Notes: generated from the letters alone by a model not told the origin. Shown: positions 45,280 to 56,469, counted from the first letter of the stretch. The stretch: 64,000 nt of DNA from Paracoccaceae bacterium (GCA_024742705.1 JANSXZ010000007.1:62001-126000); one strand, 5' to 3'. Numbers and translations are program-made.

Positions 45280-45305
45280 GGGCGCGGTCGCGCAGAGGGA
45301 AGAAA

Positions 45306-46060
<755 letters not shown>

Positions 46061-46061
<1 letters not shown>

Positions 46062-47341
46062 TGGCGCTTGCGCAACTGAAGCAGGACGCGACCGATGCCC
46101 GCCTCGCGGCGCTGTCCATGCCCGAAGGCGGCTGGAGCGCGGCGGCCCGCCGCGACGCGCTGGGCCGGTTGCGGGCGATGGGTCTGCCGGGGCGTCGCGA
46201 CGAGTATTGGCGCTTTACCCGTCCCGACACGCTGAATCAGCCGGCGCCGCCGCCGGCCGCGGTTCTCGACCATGGCGAGGCGCCGGTCTTCGATGCGGTC
46301 GACCGCCTGAAGATCGTCTTTGTCGATGGTGTTTTCGATGCCGCGGCTTCGGACGATCTGAGCCTTGAGGGCGTCACCATCGAACGCCTTGCCGAGGCGC
46401 GCGGCGATATCCACTGGGCGCGCGATCTGTATGGGACGCTCGAGGCGCGCGGCCAGGATCCGGTGCAACGGCCCTTCGCGGCGCTGAACACAGCTTTTGC
46501 CACCGATGGGCTGCTGGTGCATGTGCATGGCACACCCTCGCGCCCGATCAGCCTGATCTACCGGCATGCGGATACCGGATCGGATGCCATCCTGCACCAT
46601 GTCCTGCGCGTCGACAGCGGTGCATCGGTGACGGTGCTGGAAAACGGGCCGGCGGCGGCGCGGTTCAACAAGTGCATGGAAATCGATCTGGCCGATGGCG
46701 CGACACTGCATCACGTGCGCGCACAGGGGCGCGACCACGAACGGCGCGCGGTGACACATCTGTTTGCGCGCCTCGGCAGCGAATCGGTGTTCAAATCGTT
46801 CACGCTCACCGCCAATGGCATGCTGACGCGCAACGAAGCGGTGATCGAATTCACCGGCGACGATGCGGTGGCGCATGTGGCCGGGGCCTGCGTGGGCGAT
46901 GGCGATTTTCACCACGACGACACGGTGTTCGTTACCCATGACGCGGTGAATTGCGAAAGCCGGCAGGTGTTCAAGAAGGTGCTGCGCAACGGTGCGACCG
47001 GCGTGTTCCAGGGCAAGATTCTTGTGAAGGCGGGCGCGCAGAAGACCGACGGCTATCAGATCAGCCAGTCGCTGCTTCTGGACGGCGACAGCCAGTTTCT
47101 GGCCAAGCCCGAGCTTGAGATCTATGCCGATGATGTTGCCTGTTCGCACGGGTCGACTTCGGGCGCGATCGACGAGGAGGCATTGTTTTACCTGCGCTCG
47201 CGCGGGGTGCCTTCGGGTCCGGCGACGGACCTTCTGACGCTGGCGTTCCTGGCCGAAGCAGTGGACGAGATCGAGGACGAGACGCTGGCGGCGGAAATCG
47301 CGGGCCGTCTCGAAGCCTGGCTGGAGCGGCGTCGCGGCTGA
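46061..47341 (+). CDS. sufD: Fe-S cluster assembly protein SufD
   Basis: A 426-aa SufB paralogue. MPGRRDEYWRFT-like start (GLPGRRDEYWRFTRPDTL) is the SufD N-terminal motif. The beta-helix core follows, and the conserved C-terminal part has KTDGYQISQSLLLDGDSQFLAKPELEIYADDVACSHGSTSGAIDEEALFYLRSRGV, with the histidine in SHG used for iron entry. It begins at the last base of the sufC stop (TGATG), so sufC and sufD are coupled. Confidence 0.97.
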
Positions 47342-47826
47342 TGTCGGTGACAAGGGATATATCGGCCACCTACCGGGGGCCGGGCAAGGTTGTGCGGCGG
47401 CTTCTCGAGATGGGCCCGCGCGAGGACCGGGCGCTGGCCTTTGTCATGGGGGCCTGCGGTATCGTGTTCGTGGCGCAGATGCCCCGGCTTGCGCGTGAGG
47501 CGCATCTGAGCGGCCAGGAACTGAACATGCTGATGGGCGGCACATTGATGGCCTGGCTGATGATAGCGCCGCTGCTGTTTTACCTGATCGCGGCGCTGTC
47601 GCATATGGTGGCACGGCTTCTGGGCGGCAAGGGATCGTTCTATGCGGCGCGCATCGCGCTGTTCTGGTCGCTTCTGGCATCGTCGCCGCTGATCCTGCTG
47701 CACGGCCTGGTGGCGGGGTTTGTCGGACCCGGCCCCGCGATGCAGCTGGTGGGGTTCTTGTGGTTTGCGGTCTTCATCTGGTTCTGGGCCGCCGGTCTGC
47801 GTCAGGCCGAAAGGGCACCGACATGA
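47341..47826 (+). CDS. YIP1-family membrane protein
   Basis: A 161-aa protein with about four or five membrane helices (from residues 33, 66, 100 and 135). ISATYRGPGKVVRRLLEMGPREDRALAFVMGACG at the start and the helical spacing resemble bacterial Yip1-domain proteins. It begins on the last base of the sufD stop and overlaps the next gene by 4 bp. A membrane protein inside the suf operon is not part of the known assembly machinery. Role unknown. Confidence 0.75.
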   Translation: MSVTRDISATYRGPGKVVRRLLEMGPREDRALAFVMGACGIVFVAQMPRLAREAHLSGQELNMLMGGTLMAWLMIAPLLFYLIAALSHMVARLLGGKGSFYAARIALFWSLLASSPLILLHGLVAGFVGPGPAMQLVGFLWFAVFIWFWAAGLRQAERAPT

Positions 47827-48401
47827 ATTTTGCAAGTTTTCAGGCGCTTGTGATCCAGTCTGTCCGCGATCCCGCGGCGGCGGCGCGGTTCCTTCTGGCG
47901 CTGGACCTGCCGCGGCAGACGCTTTGGATGGCTCTGACGCTGGTGGCGGTTCTGAACACGCTGATGTTCTCGCTGTCCAACCTGGTCACGCCCACCACAT
48001 CGCCGATTCCGGGTATCTTCGACACGCCGATTGTTTACCTCGGGTTCGTGCTGGGCGGGCTGGTTCTGGTGGTTCTGTCGCTGTTCTGGACAGGGCGGGC
48101 GCTGGGCGGGGTTGGCCGTCTGGAGGACATCCTGGTGCTGGTGGTCTGGTTGCAGGGGCTGCGCGTGCTGGTGCAGGCGCTGGTGATCTTGCTGATGGTC
48201 ACCTTTCCCTTGCTGTCGGCGCTTGTGGTTCTGGCCGCCGGGGTGATCGGATTGTGGATCCTGGCGCATTTCGTGGATCAGGCGCATCGGTTCGGATCGC
48301 TGGCGCGGTCGGCCGGGGTGCTGATCGCGGGGTTCCTGGCGATGGTGCTGGGGCTATCGTTGTTTCTGTCCCTGATCGGGGCACGCGTGATTGGAGTCTG
48401 A
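47823..48401 (+). CDS. YIP1-family membrane protein, second copy
   Basis: A 192-aa protein with five membrane helices. It resembles the gene just upstream in length, topology and the RDPAAAARFLLALDLPRQTLWMALTLVAVLNTLMF start, so the pair is probably an old tandem duplication that now forms a heteromer. ATG 47823 overlaps the upstream stop. It precedes sufS by 5 bp. Confidence 0.75.
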   Translation: MNFASFQALVIQSVRDPAAAARFLLALDLPRQTLWMALTLVAVLNTLMFSLSNLVTPTTSPIPGIFDTPIVYLGFVLGGLVLVVLSLFWTGRALGGVGRLEDILVLVVWLQGLRVLVQALVILLMVTFPLLSALVVLAAGVIGLWILAHFVDQAHRFGSLARSAGVLIAGFLAMVLGLSLFLSLIGARVIGV

Positions 48402-48406
48402 AGCTT

Positions 48407-49627
48407 TTGTACGATGTCGAAGCGATACGCCGGGACTTTCCCATTCTGGCCCGAGAGGTGAATGGCAAGCCGCTGGTTTACCTGGATAATGGCGCATCCG
48501 CGCAAAAACCGCAGGTGGTGATCGATGCGGTCACCCGCGCCTATGCCGAGGAGTATTCCAACGTCCACCGCGGCCTGCACTACCTGAGCAACCTGGCCAC
48601 CGAAAAATATGAAAGCGTGCGAGGTACGGTGGCGCGGTTTCTGAATGCCGGTGACGAAGACCGGATCGTGCTGAACTCTGGCACCACCGAAGGCATCAAC
48701 CTGATCGCCTATGGCTGGGCGATGCCGCGCATGCAGGCGGGTGACGAGATCGTGCTGAGCGTCATGGAGCATCACGCGAACATCGTGCCCTGGCATTTCC
48801 TGCGCGAGCGTCAGGGCGTGGTTCTGAAATGGGTCGAGACCGACGCGAAGGGCGATCTGGATCCGCAGGCGGTGATCGATGCGATTACCCCGCGCACCAG
48901 GCTGGTGGCGATCACCCAGCTTTCGAACGTTCTGGGCACGAAGGTCGATGTGAAGGCCATCGCCGCGGCGGCGCATGAGCATGGCGTGCCGGTCCTTGTG
49001 GATGGCAGCCAGGCGGCGGTGCACATGCCTGTGGACGTGCGCGATCTGGATTGCGATTTCTACGCGATAACAGGCCACAAGCTGTATGGCCCGTCGGGTT
49101 CGGGCGCGATCTACATCAAACCCGAGCGCATGGCCGAGATGCGCCCCTTCATCGGCGGCGGCGACATGATCCGCGAGGTCACCCGCGACACCGTCAGCTA
49201 CAACGACCCACCGATGAAGTTCGAGGCGGGCACACCGGGTATCGTGCAGACCATCGGGCTGGGGGTCGCTCTGGATTACATGATGGCCCTGGGGCTGGAC
49301 CGCATCGCGGCCCATGAGGACCGGTTGCGTGACTATGCGCGCGACCGGCTGAGCAACCTGAACTGGTTGCAGGTGCAGGGCCATTCGGCCGACAAGGCGG
49401 CGATATTCAGCTTTACGCTGGACGGGGCGGCACATGCGCATGACATTTCCACGATCCTCGACAAGAAGGGTGTGGCGGTGCGCGCGGGCCAGCATTGCGC
49501 CGGGCCCCTGATGGAGCATCTCGGGGTGTCGGCGACCTGCCGGGCGTCGTTCGGGCTGTACAATACCGAGGCCGAGGTCGACACGCTGATCGAGGCGCTT
49601 GAATTGGCGCATGAGCTTTTCGCCTGA
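48407..49627 (+). CDS. sufS: SufS-type cysteine desulfurase
   Basis: A 406-aa class II desulfurase. K225 in AITGHKLYGPSGSGAIYIK binds PLP, C364 in RAGQHCAGPLMEHLG is the persulfide cysteine, and the numbering is nearly that of E. coli SufS. YLDNGASAQKPQVVIDA and YSNVHRGLHYLSN are family hallmarks. No ATG fits: the start is TTG at 48407 with GGAG about 10 nt upstream, five bp after the Yip1-like gene. No SufE or SufU gene is visible in the window. Last gene of the operon seen here; repeat copy C follows. Confidence 0.95.
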   Translation: MYDVEAIRRDFPILAREVNGKPLVYLDNGASAQKPQVVIDAVTRAYAEEYSNVHRGLHYLSNLATEKYESVRGTVARFLNAGDEDRIVLNSGTTEGINLIAYGWAMPRMQAGDEIVLSVMEHHANIVPWHFLRERQGVVLKWVETDAKGDLDPQAVIDAITPRTRLVAITQLSNVLGTKVDVKAIAAAAHEHGVPVLVDGSQAAVHMPVDVRDLDCDFYAITGHKLYGPSGSGAIYIKPERMAEMRPFIGGGDMIREVTRDTVSYNDPPMKFEAGTPGIVQTIGLGVALDYMMALGLDRIAAHEDRLRDYARDRLSNLNWLQVQGHSADKAAIFSFTLDGAAHAHDISTILDKKGVAVRAGQHCAGPLMEHLGVSATCRASFGLYNTEAEVDTLIEALELAHELFA

Positions 49628-49638
49628 GACGCGCCGCG

Positions 49639-49688
49639 CCGGGGGGCCAGCCCCCCGGACCCCCCGGGATATTTGGCGCGAAAGGAAG
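49639..49688 (+). repeat. Structured intergenic repeat, copy C (also terminator-like)
   Basis: CCGGGGGGC, 2 nt, GCCCCCCGG (49639-49658) directly after sufS, then the tail ACCCCCCGG, GATATTT, GGCGCG, AAAGGAAG (49659-49688). The hairpin may end the suf transcript. The next start codon (49760) is 71 bp further and has its own GGAGA. Confidence 0.65.
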
Positions 49689-49759
49689 GTGAGGGCATGG
49701 TTGCGCCGCCATTGCCGGGCGGCTAGACCATCGCGAGCCTTTTCCCGGAGACCCCGCCA

Positions 49760-50506
49760 ATGACCAGCCCAACGCCGCAGCCCGCCTTTGTACTGGTGCG
49801 TCCGCAGATGGGCGAGAACATCGGCGCGGCGGCGCGGGGCATGTGGAACTTCGGGCTTGACCGGATGCGGGTTGTGGCGCCGCGGGATGGCTGGCCGAAT
49901 CCATCGGCGGTGGCGATGGCATCGGGGGCGGGGCGGGTTCTGGACGAAGCGCAATTGTTCGGCGATCTGGATGCGGCGGTGGCCGATTGTGGCTTTGTGA
50001 TGGCGACGACGGCGCGGCCGCGCGGCCTGACCAAGCCGGTGTTCAGCCCCGAACGGGCCATGCGCGAGGCGGCGGACCGGATCGCGGCGGGCCAGCGGGT
50101 TGCCGTGCTGTTCGGGCCCGAGCGCGCGGGCCTGGAAAACGACGATATCGCGCGCGCCAATGCCATTGTGTCGGTGCCGGTGAACCCGGCGTTTGCCTCG
50201 CTGAATCTGGCGCAGTGCGTTTTGCTGACCGGGTACGAGTGGCGCAGGCAGACCGCCGAGGTGGCGCATGAGACCATGGAGATGGCGCGGACGGATTGGG
50301 CCGAGGCTCTGGAAATCCAGCGGCTTGCGGGGCACTATGAGGAACGCCTGGAAGAGGCCGGGTTCTTCTTTCCCGATGCCAAGGCGGCCAGCATGAAGTT
50401 GCACCTGCGCAATTTGTGGAGCCGGATGCCGTTGACGCGGGCGGATGTGCAGATGCTGCACGGGATCATGCGGCAGATGGTCCGGTGGAAAGAGCGCGGG
50501 CGGTAA
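49760..50506 (+). CDS. TrmJ-like SpoU-family RNA 2'-O-methyltransferase
   Basis: A 248-aa protein with the trefoil-knot SAM fold of the SpoU/TrmH class. VLVRPQMGENIGAAARGMWNFGLDRMRVVAPRDGWPN is motif 1, VLFGPERAGLENDDIARANAIVSVPVNPAFASLNLAQCV contains motifs 2 and 3 with the catalytic arginine and asparagine. A C-terminal helical extension follows. The arrangement is that of TrmJ, which methylates ribose 32 of tRNA. ATG 49760 follows GGAGA. Stands between the suf operon and ctaA, 56 bp before the latter. Confidence 0.9.
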   Translation: MTSPTPQPAFVLVRPQMGENIGAAARGMWNFGLDRMRVVAPRDGWPNPSAVAMASGAGRVLDEAQLFGDLDAAVADCGFVMATTARPRGLTKPVFSPERAMREAADRIAAGQRVAVLFGPERAGLENDDIARANAIVSVPVNPAFASLNLAQCVLLTGYEWRRQTAEVAHETMEMARTDWAEALEIQRLAGHYEERLEEAGFFFPDAKAASMKLHLRNLWSRMPLTRADVQMLHGIMRQMVRWKERGR

Positions 50507-50561
50507 GGTTGTGGACGCCGGACCGGGGCGGACCTAGGTTCCGGCGCGAACGGAGAATGTG

Positions 50562-51713
50562 ATGAGCGCCAAGAGATCGATTTTCGAAGAGGTATCGGAC
50601 CCGGCCAAAACGCCATCCGCCCAGCCGGGCGCGATTGACCGGGGCCGTGGCAAGGGGCGCGCGGCGATGCGCCTGTGGTTGATGTTGTTGTTTGCGCTGG
50701 TGGTCGTGATGATCGCCGTCGGCGGTCTGACACGGCTGACCGACAGCGGGTTGTCGATCACGGAATGGCGGCCTCTCACGGGGGCGATTCCGCCGTTGAA
50801 TGCCGCCGATTGGCAAAGCGAATTCGCCAAGTACCGCGAGATCGACGAGTTTCGCATTCAGAACCAGTGGATGACGCTTGCCGACTTCAAGGTGATCTAT
50901 TGGTGGGAGTGGGGCCACCGGCAGTTGGGGCGGGTGATCGGGCTGGTCTGGGCCCTTGGGTTCGTGTGGTTTGCCTTGCGCCGGCAGATCCCTGCGGGCT
51001 GGACTGGGCGTCTGGTGCTTCTGGGCGCTCTGGGTGGCGCGCAGGGCGCCATCGGCTGGTGGATGGTTGCGTCGGGTGTCACGCAAGGCGAGGGCATGAC
51101 CGATGTCGCGTCGTACCGGCTGGCCACGCATCTGGGGCTGGCCTTTGTGATCCTCGGGTTCATCGCCTGGTATGTGTTTCTTCTGGGGCGCAGCGAACGG
51201 GACCTGATGCAGGCGCGCCGGATCCGCGAGAAGCGCCAGTTCGGGCTTGCCACGGGTCTTTTGCATTTCGCCTTCCTTCAGATCCTGATCGGGGCGTTGG
51301 TGGCCGGTATCGACGCCGGGCGTAGCTATACCGACTGGCCCACGATGGGCGGGCAGTGGTTTCCGGCAAGCGCCCTGATCCTCGAACCGGTGTGGCGCAA
51401 CTTCTTCGAAAGCCCCGGCCTTGTGCAGTTCGTGCACCGTGTCGTCGGCTATGCGGTGCTGGCGTTTGGTGTTGTCGTCTGGCTGCGCGGCCGGCGCAGC
51501 GCACATGCCCGCACGCGGGCGGCCTTTGGTGCCGCGATGCTGGCATTGCTGGCGCAGGTGGTTCTGGGCATCGTTACCGTGATTTACGGGGCGCCCTGGT
51601 ACATCGCCATCGCGCATCAGTTCCTGGCGGTGGTGCTTTGGGTGTTGATCCTGCGCGCGCGGTTCCTGTCGGCCTATCCTGTTTCCACTTCCATCAAGGG
51701 AGCCCGCGCATGA
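50562..51713 (+). CDS. ctaA: Heme A synthase (CtaA/COX15 type)
   Basis: A 383-aa inner-membrane enzyme with eight helices that converts heme O to heme A for aa3-type cytochrome oxidase. RLTDSGLSITEWRPLTGAIPPL and the segment from FKVIYWWEWGHRQLGRVIG hold two of the conserved histidine/arginine sites; ASYRLATHLGLAF, VQFVHRVVGYAV and YIAIAHQFLAV carry the other heme-binding histidines. Length fits the COX15-like alphaproteobacterial type. ATG 50562 is preceded by GGAG (a GTG one codon upstream is possible). Its stop overlaps the peptidase start. Confidence 0.95.
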   Translation: MSAKRSIFEEVSDPAKTPSAQPGAIDRGRGKGRAAMRLWLMLLFALVVVMIAVGGLTRLTDSGLSITEWRPLTGAIPPLNAADWQSEFAKYREIDEFRIQNQWMTLADFKVIYWWEWGHRQLGRVIGLVWALGFVWFALRRQIPAGWTGRLVLLGALGGAQGAIGWWMVASGVTQGEGMTDVASYRLATHLGLAFVILGFIAWYVFLLGRSERDLMQARRIREKRQFGLATGLLHFAFLQILIGALVAGIDAGRSYTDWPTMGGQWFPASALILEPVWRNFFESPGLVQFVHRVVGYAVLAFGVVVWLRGRRSAHARTRAAFGAAMLALLAQVVLGIVTVIYGAPWYIAIAHQFLAVVLWVLILRARFLSAYPVSTSIKGARA

Positions 51714-53191
51714 GCGCTTTTGACGAACTGCTGGCCTATCAGCGCCAGACCGAAGCCCTGGGGCAGATCGCCGGGCGGCTGGGCTGGGACCAGGAGACGA
51801 TGATGCCCCGCGGGGCGGCTGCGCAGCGCGGCGAGGAAATGGCCGCGATGGAAGCGGTGCTGCACGCGCGTCGCTGCGCCCCTCAAGTGGCCGATCTGCT
51901 GGCCAAAGCCGAAGCCGGACCCGAGGCGGCCGGAGCGGTGGGCGGTGCCCATCTGCGCGAGATCCGGCGCGGGTTCGAGCGCGCGTCGAAAGTGCCCGAG
52001 GCGCTGGCCATGCGGATTGCCCGCGTCACCTCCGAGGCCCAGGGCAAATGGGCCGAGGCACGCGCGGCCGATGATGTGGCGGCGTTTCTGCCGGTTCTGC
52101 GCGAGGTCGTTGCGCTGAAACGCGAGGAGGGTCAGGCGCTGGCAAACGGTGGCGACACCTATGACGCGATGCTGTCCGATTACGAGCCGGGCACGTCGGG
52201 GGCCGAGGTGGCGGCAATCTTCGATGCGATGCGGCCGCGTCTGGTGGCCCTGCGCGCGGCGGTTCTGGAGCGACCGGTGCCGGCGGGGGTGCGCGGCACC
52301 TTCGATGAGGCTGCGCAGATGGATCTGGCGGTGCAGCTGGCCGGGGCCTTCGGCTATGACATGGCGCGTGGGCGTGTCGACAAGGCGGTGCATCCGTTCA
52401 GCTCGGGCAGCGGATCGGATGTGCGCATCACCACCCGGACCAACCCGGCGGACCCGTTCAACTGCTTTTACTCGACGATCCACGAAGTCGGTCACGCCGC
52501 CTACGAACAGAACATTCGCGCGGATCTGGCGCTGAGCGTGCTGGGGCGGGGCGTTTCGATGGGCGTGCACGAAAGTCAGAGCCGGATCTACGAGAACCAG
52601 CTGGGCCGCAGCCGCGCCTTTACCGGCTGGCTGTTCGGGCAGATGCGCGCGCGGTTCGGCGATTTCGGCGTGGCGGATGCGGATGCGTTCTATGCTGCCG
52701 TGAACCGCGTCGCCGATGGCTATATCCGCACCGAAGCCGACGAGGTACAGTACAACCTGCACATCATGCTGCGGTTCGATCTGGAACGGGCCCTGATGGC
52801 GGGGGATCTGCAGGTCGACGATCTTGAAGCCGCCTGGAACGACCGTTTCGCGGCGGATTTCGGTTATGCAGTCGACAAGCCGTCGAACGGGTGCCTTCAG
52901 GATGTGCATTGGTCAGTCGGGCTGTTCGGCTATTTCCCGACATACGCGCTGGGCAATGTCTATGCCGGCTGTCTGAATGCGGCGCTGCGCCAGGCGGTGC
53001 CGGATCTGGACATGCAACTGGCGCAGGGCGACACATCGGGCGCCACCGGATGGCTGCGCGAGGCGGTGCAGCAGCATGGCGCGATCCACAAGCCCCGCGA
53101 TCTGATCGCCGCCGCCAGTGGCATGGCCCCGTCCGAGGCGCCGCTGCTGGCGTATCTGGAAGCCAAGTTCGGGGATCTCTACGGTTTGTGA
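51710..53191 (+). CDS. M32-family thermostable metallocarboxypeptidase
   Basis: A 493-aa cytoplasmic peptidase. The zinc site is HEVGHAAYEQ with H258, E259 and H262, and the third ligand is E288 in MGVHESQSR. FSSGSGSDVRITTRTNPADPFNCFYSTIHE and YFPTYALGNVYAGCLNAALRQ are conserved around the active-site channel of M32 enzymes, which remove single residues from protein C-termini. Overlaps ctaA by 4 bp (ATGA), although the two have no known functional link. Ends before a large hairpin in the convergent gap to gyrA. Confidence 0.95.
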   Translation: MSAFDELLAYQRQTEALGQIAGRLGWDQETMMPRGAAAQRGEEMAAMEAVLHARRCAPQVADLLAKAEAGPEAAGAVGGAHLREIRRGFERASKVPEALAMRIARVTSEAQGKWAEARAADDVAAFLPVLREVVALKREEGQALANGGDTYDAMLSDYEPGTSGAEVAAIFDAMRPRLVALRAAVLERPVPAGVRGTFDEAAQMDLAVQLAGAFGYDMARGRVDKAVHPFSSGSGSDVRITTRTNPADPFNCFYSTIHEVGHAAYEQNIRADLALSVLGRGVSMGVHESQSRIYENQLGRSRAFTGWLFGQMRARFGDFGVADADAFYAAVNRVADGYIRTEADEVQYNLHIMLRFDLERALMAGDLQVDDLEAAWNDRFAADFGYAVDKPSNGCLQDVHWSVGLFGYFPTYALGNVYAGCLNAALRQAVPDLDMQLAQGDTSGATGWLREAVQQHGAIHKPRDLIAAASGMAPSEAPLLAYLEAKFGDLYGL

Positions 53192-53200
53192 CCGCTGGCC

Positions 53201-53233
53201 GCCCCGGTCCCGGATCTTGCCGGGCGCCGGGGC
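53201..53233. terminator. Hairpin in convergent carboxypeptidase/gyrA gap
   Basis: GCCCCGG pairs with CCGGGGC and, inside it, CCCGG pairs with CCGGG around a 6-nt loop, giving a long stem with a small bulge. No T-run. Possible bidirectional terminator. Confidence 0.5.
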
Positions 53234-53269
53234 GGAGCCACTAGCCCCGCCGGGCAGTGGCCCTGCGGG

Positions 53270-56008
53270 CTATTCGGCCTCGTCTTCGGCGCCCTGATCG
53301 GCAATCCGGGCCACCGATACCACTTCTTCGCCGGTGCCGGTGTTGAACACCCGGACACCGCCTGCGGCGCGCGACCGGAACGAAATGCCTTCGACAGGCA
53401 CGCGGATGGATTGCCCGCGCGAGGTGGCCAGCATGATCTGATCGTCCATCTCAACCGGGAACGACGCCACCAGCGCCCCGCCGCGCATCGCCTTGTCCAT
53501 TGCCATCACGCCCATGCCGCCACGTCCGCGCAGCGGATAGTCATGCGACGAACTCAGCTTGCCCGCGCCGCCCGAAGTGATCGTCAGGATCAGGTTTTCC
53601 GCGGCCGACATTTCGGCATAGCGGGCCTGTGGCAAGGGGGTGTTGGCATTGCCGTCCTCGTCGTCGGCGGCGGTTTCGGTTTCATCCGTCAGCCCGGCCA
53701 TGGCGCGCCGCATCTTCAGGTAGGCGGCCCTTTCGTCGGGCAATGCCTCGAAATGGCGGATGATCGACATCGAAACGACCCGGTCGCCGTTCGACAGCTT
53801 GATGCCGCGCACCCCGACCGAGGCGCGCGAGTTGAACACCCGCACATCCGTGGCCCGGAACCGGATCGCCCGGCCCGAATTCGTGACCAGCATCACGTCA
53901 TCGTCGTTCGATGCGATCCGCGCGTCGATCAGGGTGGTTTCGGCGTGTTCGTCCTCAAACTTCATGGCGATCTTGCCGTTGCGCATCACGTTGGTGAAAT
54001 CGCTCAGCTTGTTGCGCCGGACAGTGCCCGCCGATGTTGCAAAGACCACCTGAAGATCGTCCCAATCCTTCTCGTCGCGATCCACCGGCATGATGGCGGC
54101 GATGCTGACACCCTGCGGGATGGGCAGAATGTTCACGATCGCCTTGCCGCGCGAGGTGCGTGCGCCGGCGGGCAGGCGCCAGGTCTTCAGCTTGTAGACC
54201 ATGCCATCGGTGGTGAAGAACAACAGCGGCGTATGGGTGTTGGCCACGAACAGCGTGGTCACCACGTCTTCGTCCTTCAGGCCGCCGCCCGACAGCCCCT
54301 TGCCGCCGCGCTTCTGGCTGCGGAAATCGGCCAGCGGAGTGCGTTTGATGTAGCCGCCCGATGTGACGGTCACGACCATATCCTCGCGTTCGATCAGGTC
54401 TTCGTCTTCCATGTCGCCCGACCAGTCGACGATCTCGGTGCGGCGCGGCACGGCAAAGGCCTCGCGGACCTCGCGCAGTTCGTCGGCGATGATCCCCATG
54501 ATCCGTTCGCGGCTGCCGAGGATTTCGAGGTATTCCTTGATCTTGCCGGCCAGTTCTTCCAGTTCGTCCGTCACCTCCTTGACGCCGATCTGGGTGAGGC
54601 GCTGCAACCGCAGGTCCAGGATGGCCCGTGCCTGGGTTTCGGACAGGTTGTAGGTGCCGTCGGCATTGGCCGTGTGGGTCGGATCGTCGATCAGCGCGAT
54701 GTAATCGAGGATCTGCGCGGCGGGCCAGCGCCGGGTCATCAGGCGTTCGCGCGCCTCGGCGGCGTCGGCCGACTGGCGGATGGTGGCGACCACCTCGTCG
54801 ATATTGGTGACCGCAACGGCCAGCCCGCACAGGATATGGCTGCGTTCGCGCGCCTTGCGCAGCAGATGGGCGGTGCGCCGCGCGACCACGTCCTCGCGGA
54901 AGTCGATGAAGGCGGTCAGGAAGCCACGCAGCGTCAGCTGTTCCGGCCGTCCGCCGTTCAGCGCCAGCATGTTGCAGCCGAAATAGGTCTGCATCGGGGT
55001 GAAACGGTAAAGCTGGTTCAGAACCACTTCGGCGGTGGCATCGCGTTTCAGTTCGATGACCACCCGCACGCCGTTGCGGTCGCTTTCGTCCTGCACATGC
55101 GCCACGCCTTCGATCTTCTTCTCGCGCACCTCGGCGGCGATCTTTTCGATCATTGTGGCCTTGTTCACCTGGTAGGGGATCTCGTCGACGATGATCGCCC
55201 AGCGGTCCTTGCGCAGTTCCTCGATGCGGGTGCGGGCACGCACGATCACGCTGCCGCGGCCTTCGAGGTATGCCTTGCGTGCACCGGACCGGCCCAGCAT
55301 GATGCCGCCGGTCGGAAAATCCGGGCCGGGCACATATTCGATCAGCGCCTCCGAGCTGAGATCGGGATCTTCGATCAGCGCCAGCGTGGCATCCACCACC
55401 TCGCCGAGATTATGCGGCGGGATGTTGGTGGCCATGCCAACGGCGATGCCGCCGGCGCCATTGACCAGCATGTTGGGAAACCGCGCCGGCAGGACCGTCG
55501 GTTCCCGATCCTTGCCGTCGTAGTTGTCCTGGAAATCGACGGTTTCCTTGTCGATATCTGCCAGCAGAAAGGCCGCCGGGCGATCCATGCGCACTTCGGT
55601 ATAGCGCATGGCGGCCGCGTTGTCGCCGTCCATCGAGCCAAAGTTGCCCTGGCCGTCAAGCAGCGGCAGCGACATCGAGAAATCCTGCGCCATGCGCACC
55701 AGCGCGTCGTAGATCGCCGAATCGCCATGCGGGTGATACTTGCCCATCACGTCGCCCACCGGCCGCGCCGACTTGCGGTACGACTTGTCGTGGGTGTTGC
55801 CGGTTTCATGCATTGCATAAAGAATACGCCGATGCACGGGCTTCAGCCCGTCGCGCAGGTCGGGGATCGCGCGGCTGACGATGACCGACATCGCATAGTC
55901 CAGATAGGACGTGCGCATTTCGTGCTCGATCGAGACGGACGGTCCGGAACGCCCCGGTGTCGCGGGGGTTTCTTCAGCGTTTTCAGGGGGTTCTGGTGTA
56001 TCGGTCAA
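53270..56008 (-). CDS. gyrA: DNA gyrase subunit A
   Basis: A 912-aa topoisomerase subunit. The DNA-breaking tyrosine is Y136 in [10 protein letters not shown]. The quinolone-resistance region reads [13 protein letters not shown], with S97 and D101 equal to E. coli S83 and D87, thus the sensitive form. The GyrA box is QKRGGKG, and the C-terminal beta-pinwheel follows, ending in an acidic tail. An acidic/proline N-terminal extension of about 14 residues and an acidic insert near residue 815 ([12 protein letters not shown]) are extra. Start is TTG at 56008; AGGCAG is the only ribosome-site candidate and no ATG lies in frame before residue 31. Confidence 0.98.
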   Translation of the reverse strand: MTDTPEPPENAEETPATPGRSGPSVSIEHEMRTSYLDYAMSVIVSRAIPDLRDGLKPVHRRILYAMHETGNTHDKSYRKSARPVGDVMGKYHPHGDSAIYDALVRMAQDFSMSLPLLDGQGNFGSMDGDNAAAMRYTEVRMDRPAAFLLADIDKETVDFQDNYDGKDREPTVLPARFPNMLVNGAGGIAVGMATNIPPHNLGEVVDATLALIEDPDLSSEALIEYVPGPDFPTGGIMLGRSGARKAYLEGRGSVIVRARTRIEELRKDRWAIIVDEIPYQVNKATMIEKIAAEVREKKIEGVAHVQDESDRNGVRVVIELKRDATAEVVLNQLYRFTPMQTYFGCNMLALNGGRPEQLTLRGFLTAFIDFREDVVARRTAHLLRKARERSHILCGLAVAVTNIDEVVATIRQSADAAEARERLMTRRWPAAQILDYIALIDDPTHTANADGTYNLSETQARAILDLRLQRLTQIGVKEVTDELEELAGKIKEYLEILGSRERIMGIIADELREVREAFAVPRRTEIVDWSGDMEDEDLIEREDMVVTVTSGGYIKRTPLADFRSQKRGGKGLSGGGLKDEDVVTTLFVANTHTPLLFFTTDGMVYKLKTWRLPAGARTSRGKAIVNILPIPQGVSIAAIMPVDRDEKDWDDLQVVFATSAGTVRRNKLSDFTNVMRNGKIAMKFEDEHAETTLIDARIASNDDDVMLVTNSGRAIRFRATDVRVFNSRASVGVRGIKLSNGDRVVSMSIIRHFEALPDERAAYLKMRRAMAGLTDETETAADDEDGNANTPLPQARYAEMSAAENLILTITSGGAGKLSSSHDYPLRGRGGMGVMAMDKAMRGGALVASFPVEMDDQIMLATSRGQSIRVPVEGISFRSRAAGGVRVFNTGTGEEVVSVARIADQGAEDEAE

Positions 56009-56102
56009 AGGGCACTGCCTGTTCTTTGGGCATCAACTACATCTTGTGTTGGCACTCTATCAGACCGCGCACATGGGGTGCAATGGCCGGGTCCGAGGTG
56101 AA

Positions 56103-56129
56103 TTGGCAGCCACCCTGACCATCTGCCAA
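56103..56129. promoter_or_regulatory. Inverted repeat TTGGCAG-N13-CTGCCAA
   Basis: Perfect 7-bp arms in the 197-bp divergent region between gyrA and usg. Spacing of 13 gives arm centres 20 bp apart (two helical turns), suited to a dimeric regulator. A further TTGGCA lies at 56049. Regulator unknown. Confidence 0.35.
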
Positions 56130-56205
56130 CATACTGTTTTCCTTGAAAATTAACTTTGGTTGCGGATCATCGTGGATGTGAGCAATACGAAAAAGGACAC
56201 ACGCA

Positions 56206-56469
56206 ATGTCTGAGACCGAAATGATGCTGAAGGGATACGGGCTGACCACGGCCGAGTTTTTCTACCGGATGCCGGACTATACCAATGTGCTGAACACCTT
56301 CGTCTGGCAGGACTATGACCTGGCGCCCGACCACCCGCGGCTGTTCAAGTTCGTGGAATACTGGCAAAGCGAGATCGAAGGCCCGCTGCATTCAGTCAAA
56401 TTCACCCATCGCAAGCTGATTTCGCCGGGTGAATGGCGCAACGTGACGGGCGAATTCACGCTGCATTGA
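56206..56469 (+). CDS. Usg-family protein
   Basis: An 87-aa protein: MLKGYGLTTAEFFYRMPDYTNVLNTFVWQDYDLAPDHPRLFKFVEYWQSEIEGPLHSVKFTHRKLISPGEW is close to the whole conserved core of the alphaproteobacterial Usg family, first noted near tryptophan genes in Caulobacter. Function unknown. AAAAAGGA precedes the ATG. Divergent from gyrA. Confidence 0.93.
   Translation: MSETEMMLKGYGLTTAEFFYRMPDYTNVLNTFVWQDYDLAPDHPRLFKFVEYWQSEIEGPLHSVKFTHRKLISPGEWRNVTGEFTLH

Noticed and set aside
56049..56057. TTGGCACTC resembling half of a CIRCE heat-shock element
   Set aside because: The second half (GAGTGCTAA) is not found at the required 9-bp spacing.
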